A stretch of DNA of 64,000 bases from Hellea sp964472905 (lineage in GTDB: Bacteria > Pseudomonadota > Alphaproteobacteria > Caulobacterales > Maricaulaceae): positions 4,187-68,186 of the forward strand of contig CAYYMI010000003.1 of NCBI GenBank assembly GCA_964472905.1. The letters run 5' to 3'. Below the pieces are notes generated by a model that saw nothing but the letters and a program-made list of their open reading frames with translations, did not search any database and was not told the DNA's origin. The position numbers and the translations under genes are program-made. Within the stretch, counting starts at the first letter, position 1; each line of letters starts with the position of its first letter. This document shows positions 36,440 to 45,567 of the stretch, one piece after another.

Positions 36440-38670
36440 TATGGCTCCAACCCTTGATTATCTGTGATAAGGGCCGTTGGCGGAAGACCGCTATTAAGCT
36501 CAACAACATGCGGCGCGGCAGTCTTAACAAATTTGTTTTTAAATATCTTTGTCTTTGGCTCACTGACCGTATGAGTGACAAGAAATGGTTCACTATTATC
36601 AAAGGTATTACCTGATATATTTGTCACTTGAACGCCGTGCAAATGAATGGACGCTTTGGATTTGTTACGCGGCCCAGCCCCTATATTCGTCAGGCTTGAA
36701 TCCGTCATGTTAAAATGCGGCCCGAACGTACTCTCATCGCGGCCGCCGCGATAATAATCAACCAATGCCCCCTCGACATCTTTAAAGCTTGAGTTTTCAA
36801 CGGTTAGATATTCCGCATTGTAAATGCCGTAATCATCATTTTCTGTATCAAGTTTCACAACAGCGCCAGAGACAGTTTCAAAGCTTGAATTCTTTATCAA
36901 GATGTTATCTGCGAAGGTGCCTTTGGCAGCAGAAATCACATTAAAGGACTGGTTGATATCAAGGTCTTCAAAATTCGTATCGATGACTTCAAGCCGGTAA
37001 TTTTGTAGCATTGCATAAGGCTGGGTTCTGATAACCGCATTGCCTTTGTAGTCCGGCGCGTCTTTGCCTGAAATATCGAGCCCTTCTAACTGCAGACTGC
37101 CCCCATCTAGAATTTCGAAAAGCGCTGAACGTTCAAAACTTAAATTGACCTTACCTTGGCCTTTGAGAGTCAAAGGCTTATCGATGCGCAAAAACTTGCC
37201 TTCAATATAGTCTCCAGCGCTCAACACCAAAGTATCTCCCGCTTCCGCTGATTTGATGGCAGATAATAAAGCCCCTTCACCCGCCCTCACATTTATTGTC
37301 TTCCCTGATTGGAACGGAACGATAGGTTCCGTCTTGGGATACCAAGACACGCCTGTCATATCTTTGGTTGTGACCGAAAGATCGCGGCTTGCCCCTTCAT
37401 CTACGCCAGATTGCGGATACATGAGACCGTTACTGCCCCGCGCCAATGTTAGCTTTTCGCGGGCAAAACCTTCGGTGAAATCTGGCGGATCCATGGAACC
37501 CAGAACATTGTTTTTAAAATCAATGCCGGACATATCATCATAGACAGTAAAGACATCACGCCCATCATCATTAAAAATCAAATTGCTTTCAAAGACGCTA
37601 TCATCTGGCGGGCCGTTACGCTCTTCGTCACTGCCCGCACCGAGCTGCAGATTGTCGCTATTGATGAGACTGTTATTTTCAATGACCGCATTTATGACAG
37701 GATCATAGCGATTAATGGGTCCGTTCGGAACGCCGTTCATCACAACAAGCGCGCCGCCAAAACGCGTGCCTTTCAGACCTTCCATGTAATTATTACGAAC
37801 GGTCTGCCCAGCATTAATCACGCGTATCCCGCCTGTATGATCAACGTCGTTTCCAAAAAAGACATTTCCTTCAACCAGCGTATTATTGCCATGGCGCATG
37901 GTTAGAGTTCCACGGGATTCAAAGAATGTATTATTGAGAATTTTGTTTTTACCTGACTTACTGGAAATGATTTCCAATTCACCATCGCAGCGATCAAAGT
38001 AATTATTCTCTACGGTTGTGAAAGAGTCTTTGCGCGAATGATGACTTGTCCCGATGCGCAGAGTCTCACCGCCATTAGATCCCAATATAGGCCGAGGCCC
38101 AAAATAATTATGATCGATACGGTGATAGTTCTCACGGCTGTCTTCGGTATTCATCCGCACCGCCATGGTCACGCCTTTATTGCGTTTTCCAACAAGGTGA
38201 TTGTGATCAAATCGGTTATTCTTCCCGTACATCATCACCCAAAAATCAACTTCATAGCGTTCAGGCTGATTGTAATTATCAATAACAACTTCGGATACGC
38301 GGGAATTATAAGCTAAATTTTCATTATTCTGCCGAAAGGAAATCACTTCTGACGTTGGCGTATAGCCGTCTTTAAAAACGAGCCCTGAGACTTCGAGGTA
38401 CTGCCCCGCAAGACGCAAATTAGATTGACCCGACAATATGACTTCGCCTTTTGTCTTGGCCGTTAAAATAATGGGTTTATCTTTTTTACCCTTACCCGTG
38501 AACAAAATTTCAAAATCTTCCCATGTGCCATTAGCAAGTTGAATGACATCCCCAGGACCAACCTTTTCTAAAGCCTCTTTATATTCGTCCTGATCTTTAA
38601 CGAGGTAAATTTCAGCGGAAGCGGAACAAGCAGACAGCATTAAGTATGCCGTCAAAGGCAATATTTTCAT
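36439..38670 (-). CDS. Alginate lyase, polysaccharide lyase family 6 (lipoprotein)
   Basis: A 743-residue PL6 enzyme with two parallel beta-helix domains, as in AlyGC. ATG 38668-38670 gives a lipoprotein signal (LTAYLMLSAC); a longer GTG start at 38712 would spoil it. Catalytic Lys and Arg are visible in EIISSKSGKN (Lys238) and GTLTMRHGN (Arg259), 21 residues apart as in AlyGC. The second half repeats a beta-helix (LLSAIKSAEAGDTLVLSAGD). It is the promoter-proximal gene of the operon and would make the first cuts in poly-uronate. Confidence 0.93.
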   Translation of the reverse strand: MKILPLTAYLMLSACSASAEIYLVKDQDEYKEALEKVGPGDVIQLANGTWEDFEILFTGKGKKDKPIILTAKTKGEVILSGQSNLRLAGQYLEVSGLVFKDGYTPTSEVISFRQNNENLAYNSRVSEVVIDNYNQPERYEVDFWVMMYGKNNRFDHNHLVGKRNKGVTMAVRMNTEDSRENYHRIDHNYFGPRPILGSNGGETLRIGTSHHSRKDSFTTVENNYFDRCDGELEIISSKSGKNKILNNTFFESRGTLTMRHGNNTLVEGNVFFGNDVDHTGGIRVINAGQTVRNNYMEGLKGTRFGGALVVMNGVPNGPINRYDPVINAVIENNSLINSDNLQLGAGSDEERNGPPDDSVFESNLIFNDDGRDVFTVYDDMSGIDFKNNVLGSMDPPDFTEGFAREKLTLARGSNGLMYPQSGVDEGASRDLSVTTKDMTGVSWYPKTEPIVPFQSGKTINVRAGEGALLSAIKSAEAGDTLVLSAGDYIEGKFLRIDKPLTLKGQGKVNLSFERSALFEILDGGSLQLEGLDISGKDAPDYKGNAVIRTQPYAMLQNYRLEVIDTNFEDLDINQSFNVISAAKGTFADNILIKNSSFETVSGAVVKLDTENDDYGIYNAEYLTVENSSFKDVEGALVDYYRGGRDESTFGPHFNMTDSSLTNIGAGPRNKSKASIHLHGVQVTNISGNTFDNSEPFLVTHTVSEPKTKIFKNKFVKTAAPHVVELNSGLPPTALITDNQGLEP

Positions 38671-38786
38671 TGCAGATGCTACAAACTCAATATTTCTTAC
38701 CGACCTTATCACTCAATCCCCGATACCATCATTATATTCGTATTTATACTTACCCAAAATATCAGAAATTTAACCCTAAATGTCAA

Positions 38787-38820
38787 CCAATATATAAGAC
38801 CAATTTTAAATATTGGTATA
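38787..38820. promoter_or_regulatory. Candidate operator upstream of the alginate lyase operon
   Basis: CCAATAT (38787-38793) and ATATTGG (38810-38816) form an inverted repeat, and the right arm continues as TTGGTATA. Another arm, GACCAATT, lies between. The TTGGTAT half-site is shared with the regulator and receptor promoters and resembles sites of FadR-type uronate regulators (UxuR/ExuR). It lies about 120-150 bases before the PL6 start. Confidence 0.55.
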
Positions 38821-38857
38821 GCACGCAATATGCGGCGGACCCTAAGTAAATATGCAG

Positions 38858-39604
38858 TTAAGAGAGTTGTTTGGTCAATAAAAACCGAGACCTGCTCTCA
38901 GAAGCCTTACGTTTGACCTCCTGATAAGCCTCTTCTTCAGACGCCTGAAGCAGAGCTTCAATCATTCTTGTAAAATGCGCCCTCATGGCCTTACGAGCTT
39001 CACTGGAATCTCGGTTTATCAAGGCATCTAGAATAGCCTGATGCTCATCTTCACGATGACTTGAGTCTTTATCACAGACATTCCGGTAAACTTTTTGGAG
39101 TTGAGCCGCCTCTGTTCTCATTTCCCACATCGATTCAACAACAAACATAATCGCCTGATTATTTGTCGCACGCGCAATGGCATTATGAAAAGCGGCATCA
39201 GCCTCATCTGGCGTAATGTCACCCTTAATTTTCCCTGACATTATATCAATGTAGCCCTCTAATTCGGCGATCGCTTCATCCGTAATAATTGGGGCAGCCA
39301 AAGCCGCAGACTCAGCCTCAAACAATGCCCTGGCTTCTGTTAACTCAAAAGGTCCAACCTTAGGAAGACCATTAAAAGGCCTATCACTACCATCAACGAC
39401 ATATGCTCCAGAGCCGACTTTAATATCAAGACGCCCTTGCGCCTGTAAAGCAATGCCAGCTTCGCGAACCGAGACGCGGCTCACTCCAAATTGTTCAGCC
39501 AAATCTCGTTCACTTGGGAGACGAGTTCCCGGCGGAAAAACTCCAGAATCTATCAATTCCAAAATTTGGTTGGCTATTTTCTGATATAATCTTTGATCCG
39601 CCAT
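38858..39604 (-). CDS. GntR/FadR-family transcriptional regulator, probable alginate regulator
   Basis: A 248-residue regulator. Residues 5-70 are a GntR winged helix (GTRLPSERDLAEQFGVSRVSVREA), followed by a helical FCD ligand domain. Placed between the TonB receptor and the lyase operon, it likely senses an alginate breakdown product such as KDG or DEH. Copies of a TTGGTAT half-site precede this gene, the lyases and the receptor, suggesting autoregulation and a local regulon; that is inference. Confidence 0.9.
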   Translation of the reverse strand: MADQRLYQKIANQILELIDSGVFPPGTRLPSERDLAEQFGVSRVSVREAGIALQAQGRLDIKVGSGAYVVDGSDRPFNGLPKVGPFELTEARALFEAESAALAAPIITDEAIAELEGYIDIMSGKIKGDITPDEADAAFHNAIARATNNQAIMFVVESMWEMRTEAAQLQKVYRNVCDKDSSHREDEHQAILDALINRDSSEARKAMRAHFTRMIEALLQASEEEAYQEVKRKASESRSRFLLTKQLS

Positions 39605-39622
39605 GTCGCTCCCAATATCGCC

Positions 39623-39665
39623 CTATACCAATGTGCTGATTTTCAAGAGTTTGTCCATACCAATT
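39623..39665. promoter_or_regulatory. Two candidate operator half-sites before the GntR regulator
   Basis: CTATACCAAT (39623-39632) and TTTGTCCATACCAATT (39650-39665) are both reverse-strand forms of the ATTGGTAT half-site, 20-60 bases upstream of the regulator's start codon. This is the position expected for autoregulation. Confidence 0.5.
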
Positions 39666-39767
39666 AATAAAAAACTGTATTTTTTATAGTTAAATCTAGC
39701 GATTTTTATGAATCATCAACCCTATGAATGGCTTGACTAAGTGTTTGCCTAGATAACGATTTTAGAC

Positions 39768-39800
39768 AGAAAAAAAGGGACGCCAAAACAACGTCCCTTC
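39768..39800 (-). terminator. Rho-independent terminator after the alginate-locus TonB receptor
   Basis: On the minus strand AAGGGACG and CGTCCCTT pair across a 9-base loop, followed by a run of seven or more T. It lies 23 bases past the receptor stop and should separate it from the regulator gene. Confidence 0.85.
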
Positions 39801-39822
39801 CCAATATTTTGTAGCTTTACCT

Positions 39823-42800
39823 CTAGAAGGTGTAGCTAGCACCGAAAACGACGCGGCGATCTGTGATGCCTTGATAACATAGGAGTCCACCATCACTCAA
39901 ACAGAAAACATCTGAGGAAGACTCGGTCAGATTAATCCCTTCGACTTGAAGCGACAGACCATCGATGACTTCATAGGCCAAGCTACCATTGAGCTGACCT
40001 CGAGACTCCTGCACCCCTCTAAACCCGAATGGAGTAAAGACATTACCAGTACCTGGCAAATCATCCGTCGCGAAAGCATCACGCCATGTATAACGCAGTC
40101 TGGCTGATAGGCCGTATTTCTCATAATAGCCCGTCAAGTTGTAGGCATTATTGGATAGGTTTAATAATGTAGCCGCTTCACGCGTTGGATCCGCAAACCC
40201 TTGTGCGCCAAGGATTGTAAGGTTCCGGTTCCCTGTCACATCAACAAAGCCAGTATTATTGTCTTCATTTTGGTACGTGTAGTTGGCAATAAAACCAAAA
40301 CCAGATGCCCAGCCTAAGCCACCAAGTCTATCTTCCCAATCACCGAAGTTATATTGTAGCGAGACTTCCACACCTTCTTGAGTCGTAGAGTTATCTGAAT
40401 TGAAAGTTGACTGATTGCCAACACAAACGCCAACTTCACCGTTACCAAAAATACCAGCCTCGGTTCCTGGAGAGAAAATACCCCCTCCTTCACAATCAGG
40501 ACCAATGACATCACGAAGATTATTAGTCTCATCTGGCGCATCTACGATATCCCCAAATAGACCACTACGCTCTTTACGGAAGACACCGATGCTGAACACA
40601 CCATCAGGCGCAAAATACCAATCGATAGACGCGTCTAGGTTTTCCACCTCCTCTGGCTCCAAGAACGGGTTACCCCCAACCGAATTACCATTAACGCCTC
40701 CAAAATCTGGGAATGTTCGAGAAGCCGACACGTCATCAAAATTAGGACGGCGAATATCTTCAGTATAAGACCCACGAAGGACAATATTATCAGTGACATC
40801 AAAAGCCACATTCACACGTGGTAAGAAATGATCATAACTACTCTCAATCGTTGTCAAACTTGCGACACCATCGGTGAACTGGTTTGCTGTCGACGCAAGG
40901 TCAGTATCGATATAGCGCAGACCTGCATTACCCCGAACGCGTCCAAAGTCAAAATTCGCTTGTCCGTAAATCGCAGTGGTATCTTCTGTGATATCAAAGA
41001 AAGCACTATCACTCGAAATCAAATCTGTTCTGAAAATTGGATCAAGACCTTGGGCCAGTGCCGCAGCATTAATCGTGCTGACGGCATCTTGGGCATTGCG
41101 AGTTAAATTCGGATCAACTTGCAATACTCCATCAACAGCCAAGCTACTTCCTGACCCATCAGCAAAGTTATCTGGGATCTCACTTAACAGTTGAGAAATT
41201 CCACCCGCATTCAAACTTTCATTGAGCCTGCTACTCCCATTGCGTTGTGCATCCCGTTCATCTCTCAGACTCGACCGCTCCCCAAAACGAACGCCAAACT
41301 CAACGGAGTCAACGAAACTGGAAAAACCTGTCTCAGCGAAGTCATAACTTCCATCAAAACGGAAAGCCCGATCAACATTCTCAAATTCGTCAGCGCTGTA
41401 GGTAGGTGTCCCATCAATTACGTAATTATTTGGATTCAATAGCTGTGCCTCTGTGGGCGCAAATGGATCATTAAAGTTAATATCAAAACCGAAATTATTA
41501 TTAGATAAGTCAAATATAATTGGGGTGCCATTTTCATCTCTGAAGTTATCACCGCTTGGCGCAATGAATGAATTTGGATTGATGAAGTTGAGATTGACAG
41601 ATAAATTTGGATTCACAGTAGATGAGCTTGATCTCGCGAATTCAGCACTCAGCGTTAAAGCCTCTGTTGCTTCCCATTCACCACCAAATCTCAAGGTCGT
41701 TGTATCTGTAAGACGCGAACCGGCATCCGAACCTACCCGCAAGAATGGCGCGCCGCGGCCGTCATTAACTTGCGCATCCGCTTGAAGCGGCGTGAAGGTC
41801 CCGCCCCTTACAACTAAGATGTCACCAAAGTTCTGGTCGCCGTTTAAGCCTGGAGCACTTCCTAAATCAAAAGTTTCAAAGTCTGTAAAATTGATGTTTC
41901 CACCCGGGATAACCGCTCTATCACCAGACCCGTTAAGGCGGCTTACATTTGACGCCTGCACGCGAGAGCCAGACAGAAGACGCTCCTGATCATTAAAGAC
42001 CACATCCCCAAAGAGCCTTATACTATCGGTTGGTTTCGCCTCTACAGAGCCCGCAATATTAAGTGTTTCGAATTCCTGCGTTCTTTGAACCTGGTTTAGG
42101 AACTGAACACCAAGGAAGCCAGTTGCTCCCGCTGGACAAGCCGTAGACGGAACAGCGACTGTACAATCTGTGAAATTATCAAAGTCAGTACGCGGACGGA
42201 ATGCAGTGTTTTCTGATTCAGTATAACTTCCGCTTACAACGAAGCCTATTTCTTGACCTTTAGCGTTTTCCCAGCTGTTACCGAGCGCAGCAGAAATTCT
42301 AGGTGAAATACCGTCTGTCAGGCTACTATCTTCACCCTGTACACGAATCGAAGCTAGAGGTTCGTTCAAGTCAAGCGGACGAATCGTTCTAAGGTTAATC
42401 GTACCCCCTACAGCACCTTCAATATGCTGGGCCTCAGGTGCCTTGATGACTTCAAGTCCAGCAATAATAGCTGGATTAACATCAGTGAAATTAACTCCAG
42501 CACGCCCACTTCCTGAGCCGACAGTCGTCACACCGTTAAACTGAATAAGATTCTGACCGGTACCGCGAATTTGCACCCCTGTACCGACACCTTCTTCACG
42601 CGTAATTTGAATGCCTGTAATATTTTCGAGAACTTCCGCAAGGTTTTGATCAGGCAGCTTACCAATATCTTCCGCAATAATCACTTCTACAAGGCTGTCT
42701 GCTTCGCGCTTTTCGATAATCGCGTTTTCAAGTGACTGGCGAATACCTGTAACGATAACTTCGTCACCAGCGTCTTGGGCTACCGCTGTTTGGGCAAAAG

Positions 42801-42897
42801 CTAATGTTGAGAAGCCTGCACTTACAAGTAAAGCGCTCTTCAGCCATATTTTTGAACGACTCGTGTTTGAGCGTATGTGTTTACTGGTCTGAACCAT
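39823..42897 (-). CDS. TonB-dependent receptor, probable oligoalginate uptake
   Basis: A 1024-residue outer membrane receptor. A signal peptide ends near TAVAQDAG, the TonB-box region follows (DEVIVTGIRQSLENAI), then the plug (LPDQNLAEVLENITGIQITRE is its core) and a large barrel ending in the usual C-terminal phenylalanine (FGASYTF). The size and VTGIRQSL start are typical of carbohydrate receptors of Caulobacter-like and Sphingomonad bacteria. Position beside the alginate regulator and lyases, and a shared operator-like site, point to alginate oligomers. Confidence 0.88.
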   Translation of the reverse strand: MVQTSKHIRSNTSRSKIWLKSALLVSAGFSTLAFAQTAVAQDAGDEVIVTGIRQSLENAIIEKREADSLVEVIIAEDIGKLPDQNLAEVLENITGIQITREEGVGTGVQIRGTGQNLIQFNGVTTVGSGSGRAGVNFTDVNPAIIAGLEVIKAPEAQHIEGAVGGTINLRTIRPLDLNEPLASIRVQGEDSSLTDGISPRISAALGNSWENAKGQEIGFVVSGSYTESENTAFRPRTDFDNFTDCTVAVPSTACPAGATGFLGVQFLNQVQRTQEFETLNIAGSVEAKPTDSIRLFGDVVFNDQERLLSGSRVQASNVSRLNGSGDRAVIPGGNINFTDFETFDLGSAPGLNGDQNFGDILVVRGGTFTPLQADAQVNDGRGAPFLRVGSDAGSRLTDTTTLRFGGEWEATEALTLSAEFARSSSSTVNPNLSVNLNFINPNSFIAPSGDNFRDENGTPIIFDLSNNNFGFDINFNDPFAPTEAQLLNPNNYVIDGTPTYSADEFENVDRAFRFDGSYDFAETGFSSFVDSVEFGVRFGERSSLRDERDAQRNGSSRLNESLNAGGISQLLSEIPDNFADGSGSSLAVDGVLQVDPNLTRNAQDAVSTINAAALAQGLDPIFRTDLISSDSAFFDITEDTTAIYGQANFDFGRVRGNAGLRYIDTDLASTANQFTDGVASLTTIESSYDHFLPRVNVAFDVTDNIVLRGSYTEDIRRPNFDDVSASRTFPDFGGVNGNSVGGNPFLEPEEVENLDASIDWYFAPDGVFSIGVFRKERSGLFGDIVDAPDETNNLRDVIGPDCEGGGIFSPGTEAGIFGNGEVGVCVGNQSTFNSDNSTTQEGVEVSLQYNFGDWEDRLGGLGWASGFGFIANYTYQNEDNNTGFVDVTGNRNLTILGAQGFADPTREAATLLNLSNNAYNLTGYYEKYGLSARLRYTWRDAFATDDLPGTGNVFTPFGFRGVQESRGQLNGSLAYEVIDGLSLQVEGINLTESSSDVFCLSDGGLLCYQGITDRRVVFGASYTF

Positions 42898-42996
42898 GTC
42901 GGTATTTCCCCTTGGTTAAAAAAATTATTATACTTACCTATTTAAGAACCAATAAATGAACTAATGTCAACCCAATAAAGGTACCAGTTAGGCTAT

Positions 42997-43011
42997 ATTG
43001 GTATGACCAAT
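42997..43011. promoter_or_regulatory. FadR-type palindrome upstream of the TonB receptor
   Basis: ATTGGTATGACCAAT reads as an inverted repeat around a 3-base centre. Its core, TGGTnnnACCA, is the layout recognised by FadR-type GntR proteins. It lies 100 bases before the receptor start and is the most complete copy of the alginate-locus motif. Confidence 0.6.
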
Positions 43012-43111
43012 GCGGTTTTTCGTGACTGTGTTGTTAATTAGCAACACTTTTCCATGCCTAGAGTCGTCATGCATAAGCTATAAAATGTCCGATAAGTCTT
43101 CAGAATTTCAA

Positions 43112-43161
43112 TGGTACGGGTGGTCGGAATCGAACCGACACTCCAAACGAACGGAATCCGA
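43112..43161 (-). repeat. tRNA-Leu 3' fragment, left direct repeat (att-like)
   Basis: The minus strand ends in CACCCGTACCA with a full T-arm (GTCGGTTCGATTCCGAC) and part of the variable arm, but no intact anticodon loop or D-arm. The first 37 bases from 43111 match the copy at 63619 exactly, in the same orientation. This is the pattern left by integration at the 3' end of a tRNA gene. Beyond 43161 the sequence switches to a DUF4143 gene remnant. Confidence 0.7.
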
Positions 43162-43419
43162 CTCTACCATTGGCGCAATGAACGCCAGAAAGAAATCGAT
43201 ATTCTCGCCGAAAGTGCCACGCGATTAGTCGGCGTAGAAATCAAAGCCGCTAGCACGGTGAATGATGAAAGTTTGAAGTCGTTAAGGGACTTCGCAAAAA
43301 CTGGCCCCGGTAAATCAAAACAGTTCACAGGAATTGTATTTTACCTCGGCGAACATAAGCTCACATTCGGTGAAGGAATTTTTGCGCTGCCCGTCAGCAG
43401 TTTGTGGTCGAAAAACTAA
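43162..43419 (+). pseudogene. C-terminal remnant of a DUF4143 ATP-binding protein
   Basis: About 85 codons matching the C-terminal DUF4143 nuclease-like fold: LYHWRNERQKEIDILAE, then VGVEIKAASTVNDESLKSLR, and finally IVFYLGEHKLTFGEGIFALP with ALW-like ending VSSLW. The AAA ATPase half is missing and the frame runs back into the tRNA fragment, so the protein was cut at the junction. Whole proteins of this type are ATPases of unclear role, often near toxin-antitoxin or mobile regions. Confidence 0.72.
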
Positions 43420-43826
43420 CTCCAGAAATCACAACTTCAAAATAGGCTTTAATTCCTAAAAATGGCTCTTTTGGGTCGTGGCTCGGCATTTTTCTCAGGT
43501 GGCATAGGGGATTTCGCCGAATCCGTGTCCCACCAAGTATAGTTGGTGGGCCGCAAAAAACGATGTGCAGACAATAGGTTAGCCGATTTTGGCCCATGCC
43601 CTTTATCTTGTCCTACAAAAATCACCCCAAAATCGCCTATTTTCCCGATTTCACCAATGTCATGATTTCCGTATTTTTAGAGAATTTTCGTTATTTTTTA
43701 TACAAAAAATCAATGCTAAAATTTTCGCCAAAGCGATTAAATGGGGAATAAAATACGCTTAGCTACGGCAGAAAAATCACTGACTGATGGCATTGTGGAA
43801 GCGAATTGTTTCACAAGAATTTCATT
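43420..43826. other. Non-coding stretch at the left edge of the island
   Basis: No gene is supported in these 407 bases. A 67-codon minus-strand frame here is cysteine/proline-rich with no recognisable domain. The stretch holds a perfect inverted repeat at 43529-43550 and an AT-rich tail. It lies between two gene remnants and probably represents decayed or rearranged DNA. Confidence 0.6.
43529..43550. repeat. Perfect inverted repeat CCCACCAA/TTGGTGGG
   Basis: Eight-base arms around GTATAG. There is no T-run on either side, so a terminator is unlikely. It could be a protein-binding site or a recombination-related dyad; no role can be assigned. Confidence 0.5.
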
Positions 43827-44195
43827 TTAAAGATGCCCATCATACTTCCTAGTAGCCTTGTTTTCAATCGCCCAAGCCATCTCTTCAAAGTCTGAAATTT
43901 GGCCTGCGGCGATAGCATTTATCTGATCAGTTGCTTCAGAATAACCAATATTTTTTACTGTAAAAGCATAATCCTCATCGGATACATCGTAACCTTTGTG
44001 CTAAAAAATATGAGAGAAAGCAGTAATCATAGCACTCCCGGCCCAAGGAAAAATCACTACGCCATCACCCATATCTGTCAAAAATTTTTCATTCAAACTA
44101 TAGCTTAAAAAATTCTTTTTTGCATAATCCAACAAGCTCTCCGCCTGCTTATCTAAGTATCGAAACGATGTTAAAGAACCAAATATGTCTCGCAT
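43827..44195 (-). pseudogene. C-terminal remnant of a DEAD/DEAH-box helicase with an in-frame stop
   Basis: The frame reads MRDIFGSLTSFRYLDKQ through GDGVVIFPWAGSAMITAF, meets a TAG at 44001-44003, and continues in the same frame with HKGYDVSDEDYAFTVKNIG and finally EEMAWAIENKATRKYDGHL before its true stop. The W-G-S segment and the closing helix resemble the extreme C-terminus of large ATP-dependent helicases. A TAA sits two codons before the apparent start, and no helicase motor domains are present, so this is a decayed fragment. Confidence 0.6.
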
Positions 44196-44264
44196 TTTTT
44201 ATCAATAATTTGGTGTCGAGAAGGTACAATCCGTTTATGCTAATCTTTCTAATGAATAAAACAC

Positions 44265-44280
44265 ATCTAAATGTTTAGAT
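44265..44280 (-). terminator. Possible weak terminator at the end of gabT
   Basis: ATCTAAA and TTTAGAT pair perfectly around two bases and overlap the gabT stop codon; GTGTTTTATT follows on the minus strand. The stem is AT-only and the T-run short, so efficiency is doubtful. It is the only terminator-like element at the end of the six-gene operon. Confidence 0.35.
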
Positions 44281-45567
44281 TAGTTTATCAAAGCAGCTTT
44301 CTAATATTGAAAGACCTTCGTCAATCAAGTCATCAGAAATTGTAAGCGGCGGCAAAAATCTAAATACATTACCGCGAATACCACATTTCAAAACAATTAA
44401 TCCTTGCGCATAAGCCTCAGGAATAAGCTTGGCTAAAAGCTCTGAATTGGGCTGATCTGCATCCCCATCTTTTACGAGTTCCATCGCCATCATAGCGCCG
44501 CGCTCTGTCCGAATATCACCGATAATCTTGGGATATTTTTTCTGTAATCGACGCAAGCCTATATCAAACTTTTTACCAATTTGATTGGCCCGCTCGACAA
44601 GCTTTTCTTCCTGAATGGTATCAATAACAGCTAATGCCGCCGCGCAAGCTACGGGGGATCCTGCATAAGTCCCCCCCAAACCACCCGGCGATGGGGCGTC
44701 CATGATGTCAGCTTTTCCAACCACGCCAGCCAGCGGGTATCCGCCCGCCATACCTTTCGCGACGGTTATAAGATCAGGTTCAACGCACGAATATTCCATA
44801 CAGAAGAACTTCCCCGTTCGCGCAAATCCTGTCTGGATTTCATCAGCAATCATGACGATACCATGCGCGTCGCAGAAGCTACGAATGGATTTTAAAAACG
44901 CATTTGATGCGGGGTAAAATCCGCCTTCACCCTGAATAGGCTCAATAATAATTGCAGCAACGTCTTTGGCTTCAACGTCAGTGGTTATGAGCATGTCCAA
45001 AGCTGTCAAAGATTGAGCCTCCGTTACCCCGTGATACGGAATTGGAAATGGTGCGCGGTATATCTCGCCCGGGAAAGGGCCAAAGCCAAGTTTATAAGGT
45101 GCAACCTTTCCTGTAAGACCCAAGGTGAAATTGGTTCTGCCATGATATCCACCGTCAAACGCTATCACAGCGCGGCGTCCCGTATGGGCGCGCGCAATTT
45201 TAACTGCGTTTTCCACAGCTTCCGCTCCGGTTGTGACAAACATTGATTTTTTAGGGCTGGGGCCAGGGGCAAGCTCATTAAGCGCTTCTGCAAGCCGCAC
45301 CGCGCTATCATAAGGCGTCACCATCACACAAGTATGGCTAAAGCGATCTATTTGATCATGAACAGCTTGTGTAACTTTGGGGTGGGTGTGGCCCGTATTA
45401 CACACGGCAATCCCAGCGCCAAAGTCAATATAGCGTTTTCCTTCGACATCCCAAACTTCGGAGTTAAGCGCTCTTTCGACAAAGAGTGAGGCCAAATTGC
45501 CTTCACCACGTGCCATGGATGCATTCTTGCGTGATTGCCAAGCAGCATTTGTATTAGATTTCGTCAT
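44275..45567 (-). CDS. gabT: 4-aminobutyrate--2-oxoglutarate transaminase
   Basis: A 430-residue class III PLP aminotransferase. The PLP lysine is in TVAKGMAGGYPLAGVVG, and the cofactor aspartate in IADEIQTGFARTG. FVTTGAEAVENAVKIAR and the N-terminal DFGAGIAVCNTGHTHP match GabT. It converts GABA to succinate semialdehyde, which GabD (upstream, 4-base overlap) oxidises. Last gene of the operon that begins with puuB. Confidence 0.93.
   Translation of the reverse strand: MTKSNTNAAWQSRKNASMARGEGNLASLFVERALNSEVWDVEGKRYIDFGAGIAVCNTGHTHPKVTQAVHDQIDRFSHTCVMVTPYDSAVRLAEALNELAPGPSPKKSMFVTTGAEAVENAVKIARAHTGRRAVIAFDGGYHGRTNFTLGLTGKVAPYKLGFGPFPGEIYRAPFPIPYHGVTEAQSLTALDMLITTDVEAKDVAAIIIEPIQGEGGFYPASNAFLKSIRSFCDAHGIVMIADEIQTGFARTGKFFCMEYSCVEPDLITVAKGMAGGYPLAGVVGKADIMDAPSPGGLGGTYAGSPVACAAALAVIDTIQEEKLVERANQIGKKFDIGLRRLQKKYPKIIGDIRTERGAMMAMELVKDGDADQPNSELLAKLIPEAYAQGLIVLKCGIRGNVFRFLPPLTISDDLIDEGLSILESCFDKLI

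Noticed and set aside
43111..43161. Reading frame starting MVRVVGIEPTLQTNG, as if it were the N-terminus of a protein
   Set aside because: These codons are the reverse of a tRNA 3' end. The string is a common artefact of tRNA sequence read as protein; only the part from 43162 matches a real domain.
43394..43597. A 67-codon minus-strand frame near the island edge
   Set aside because: Cysteine- and proline-rich with no domain, overlapping the end of the DUF4143 remnant and the inverted repeat at 43529.
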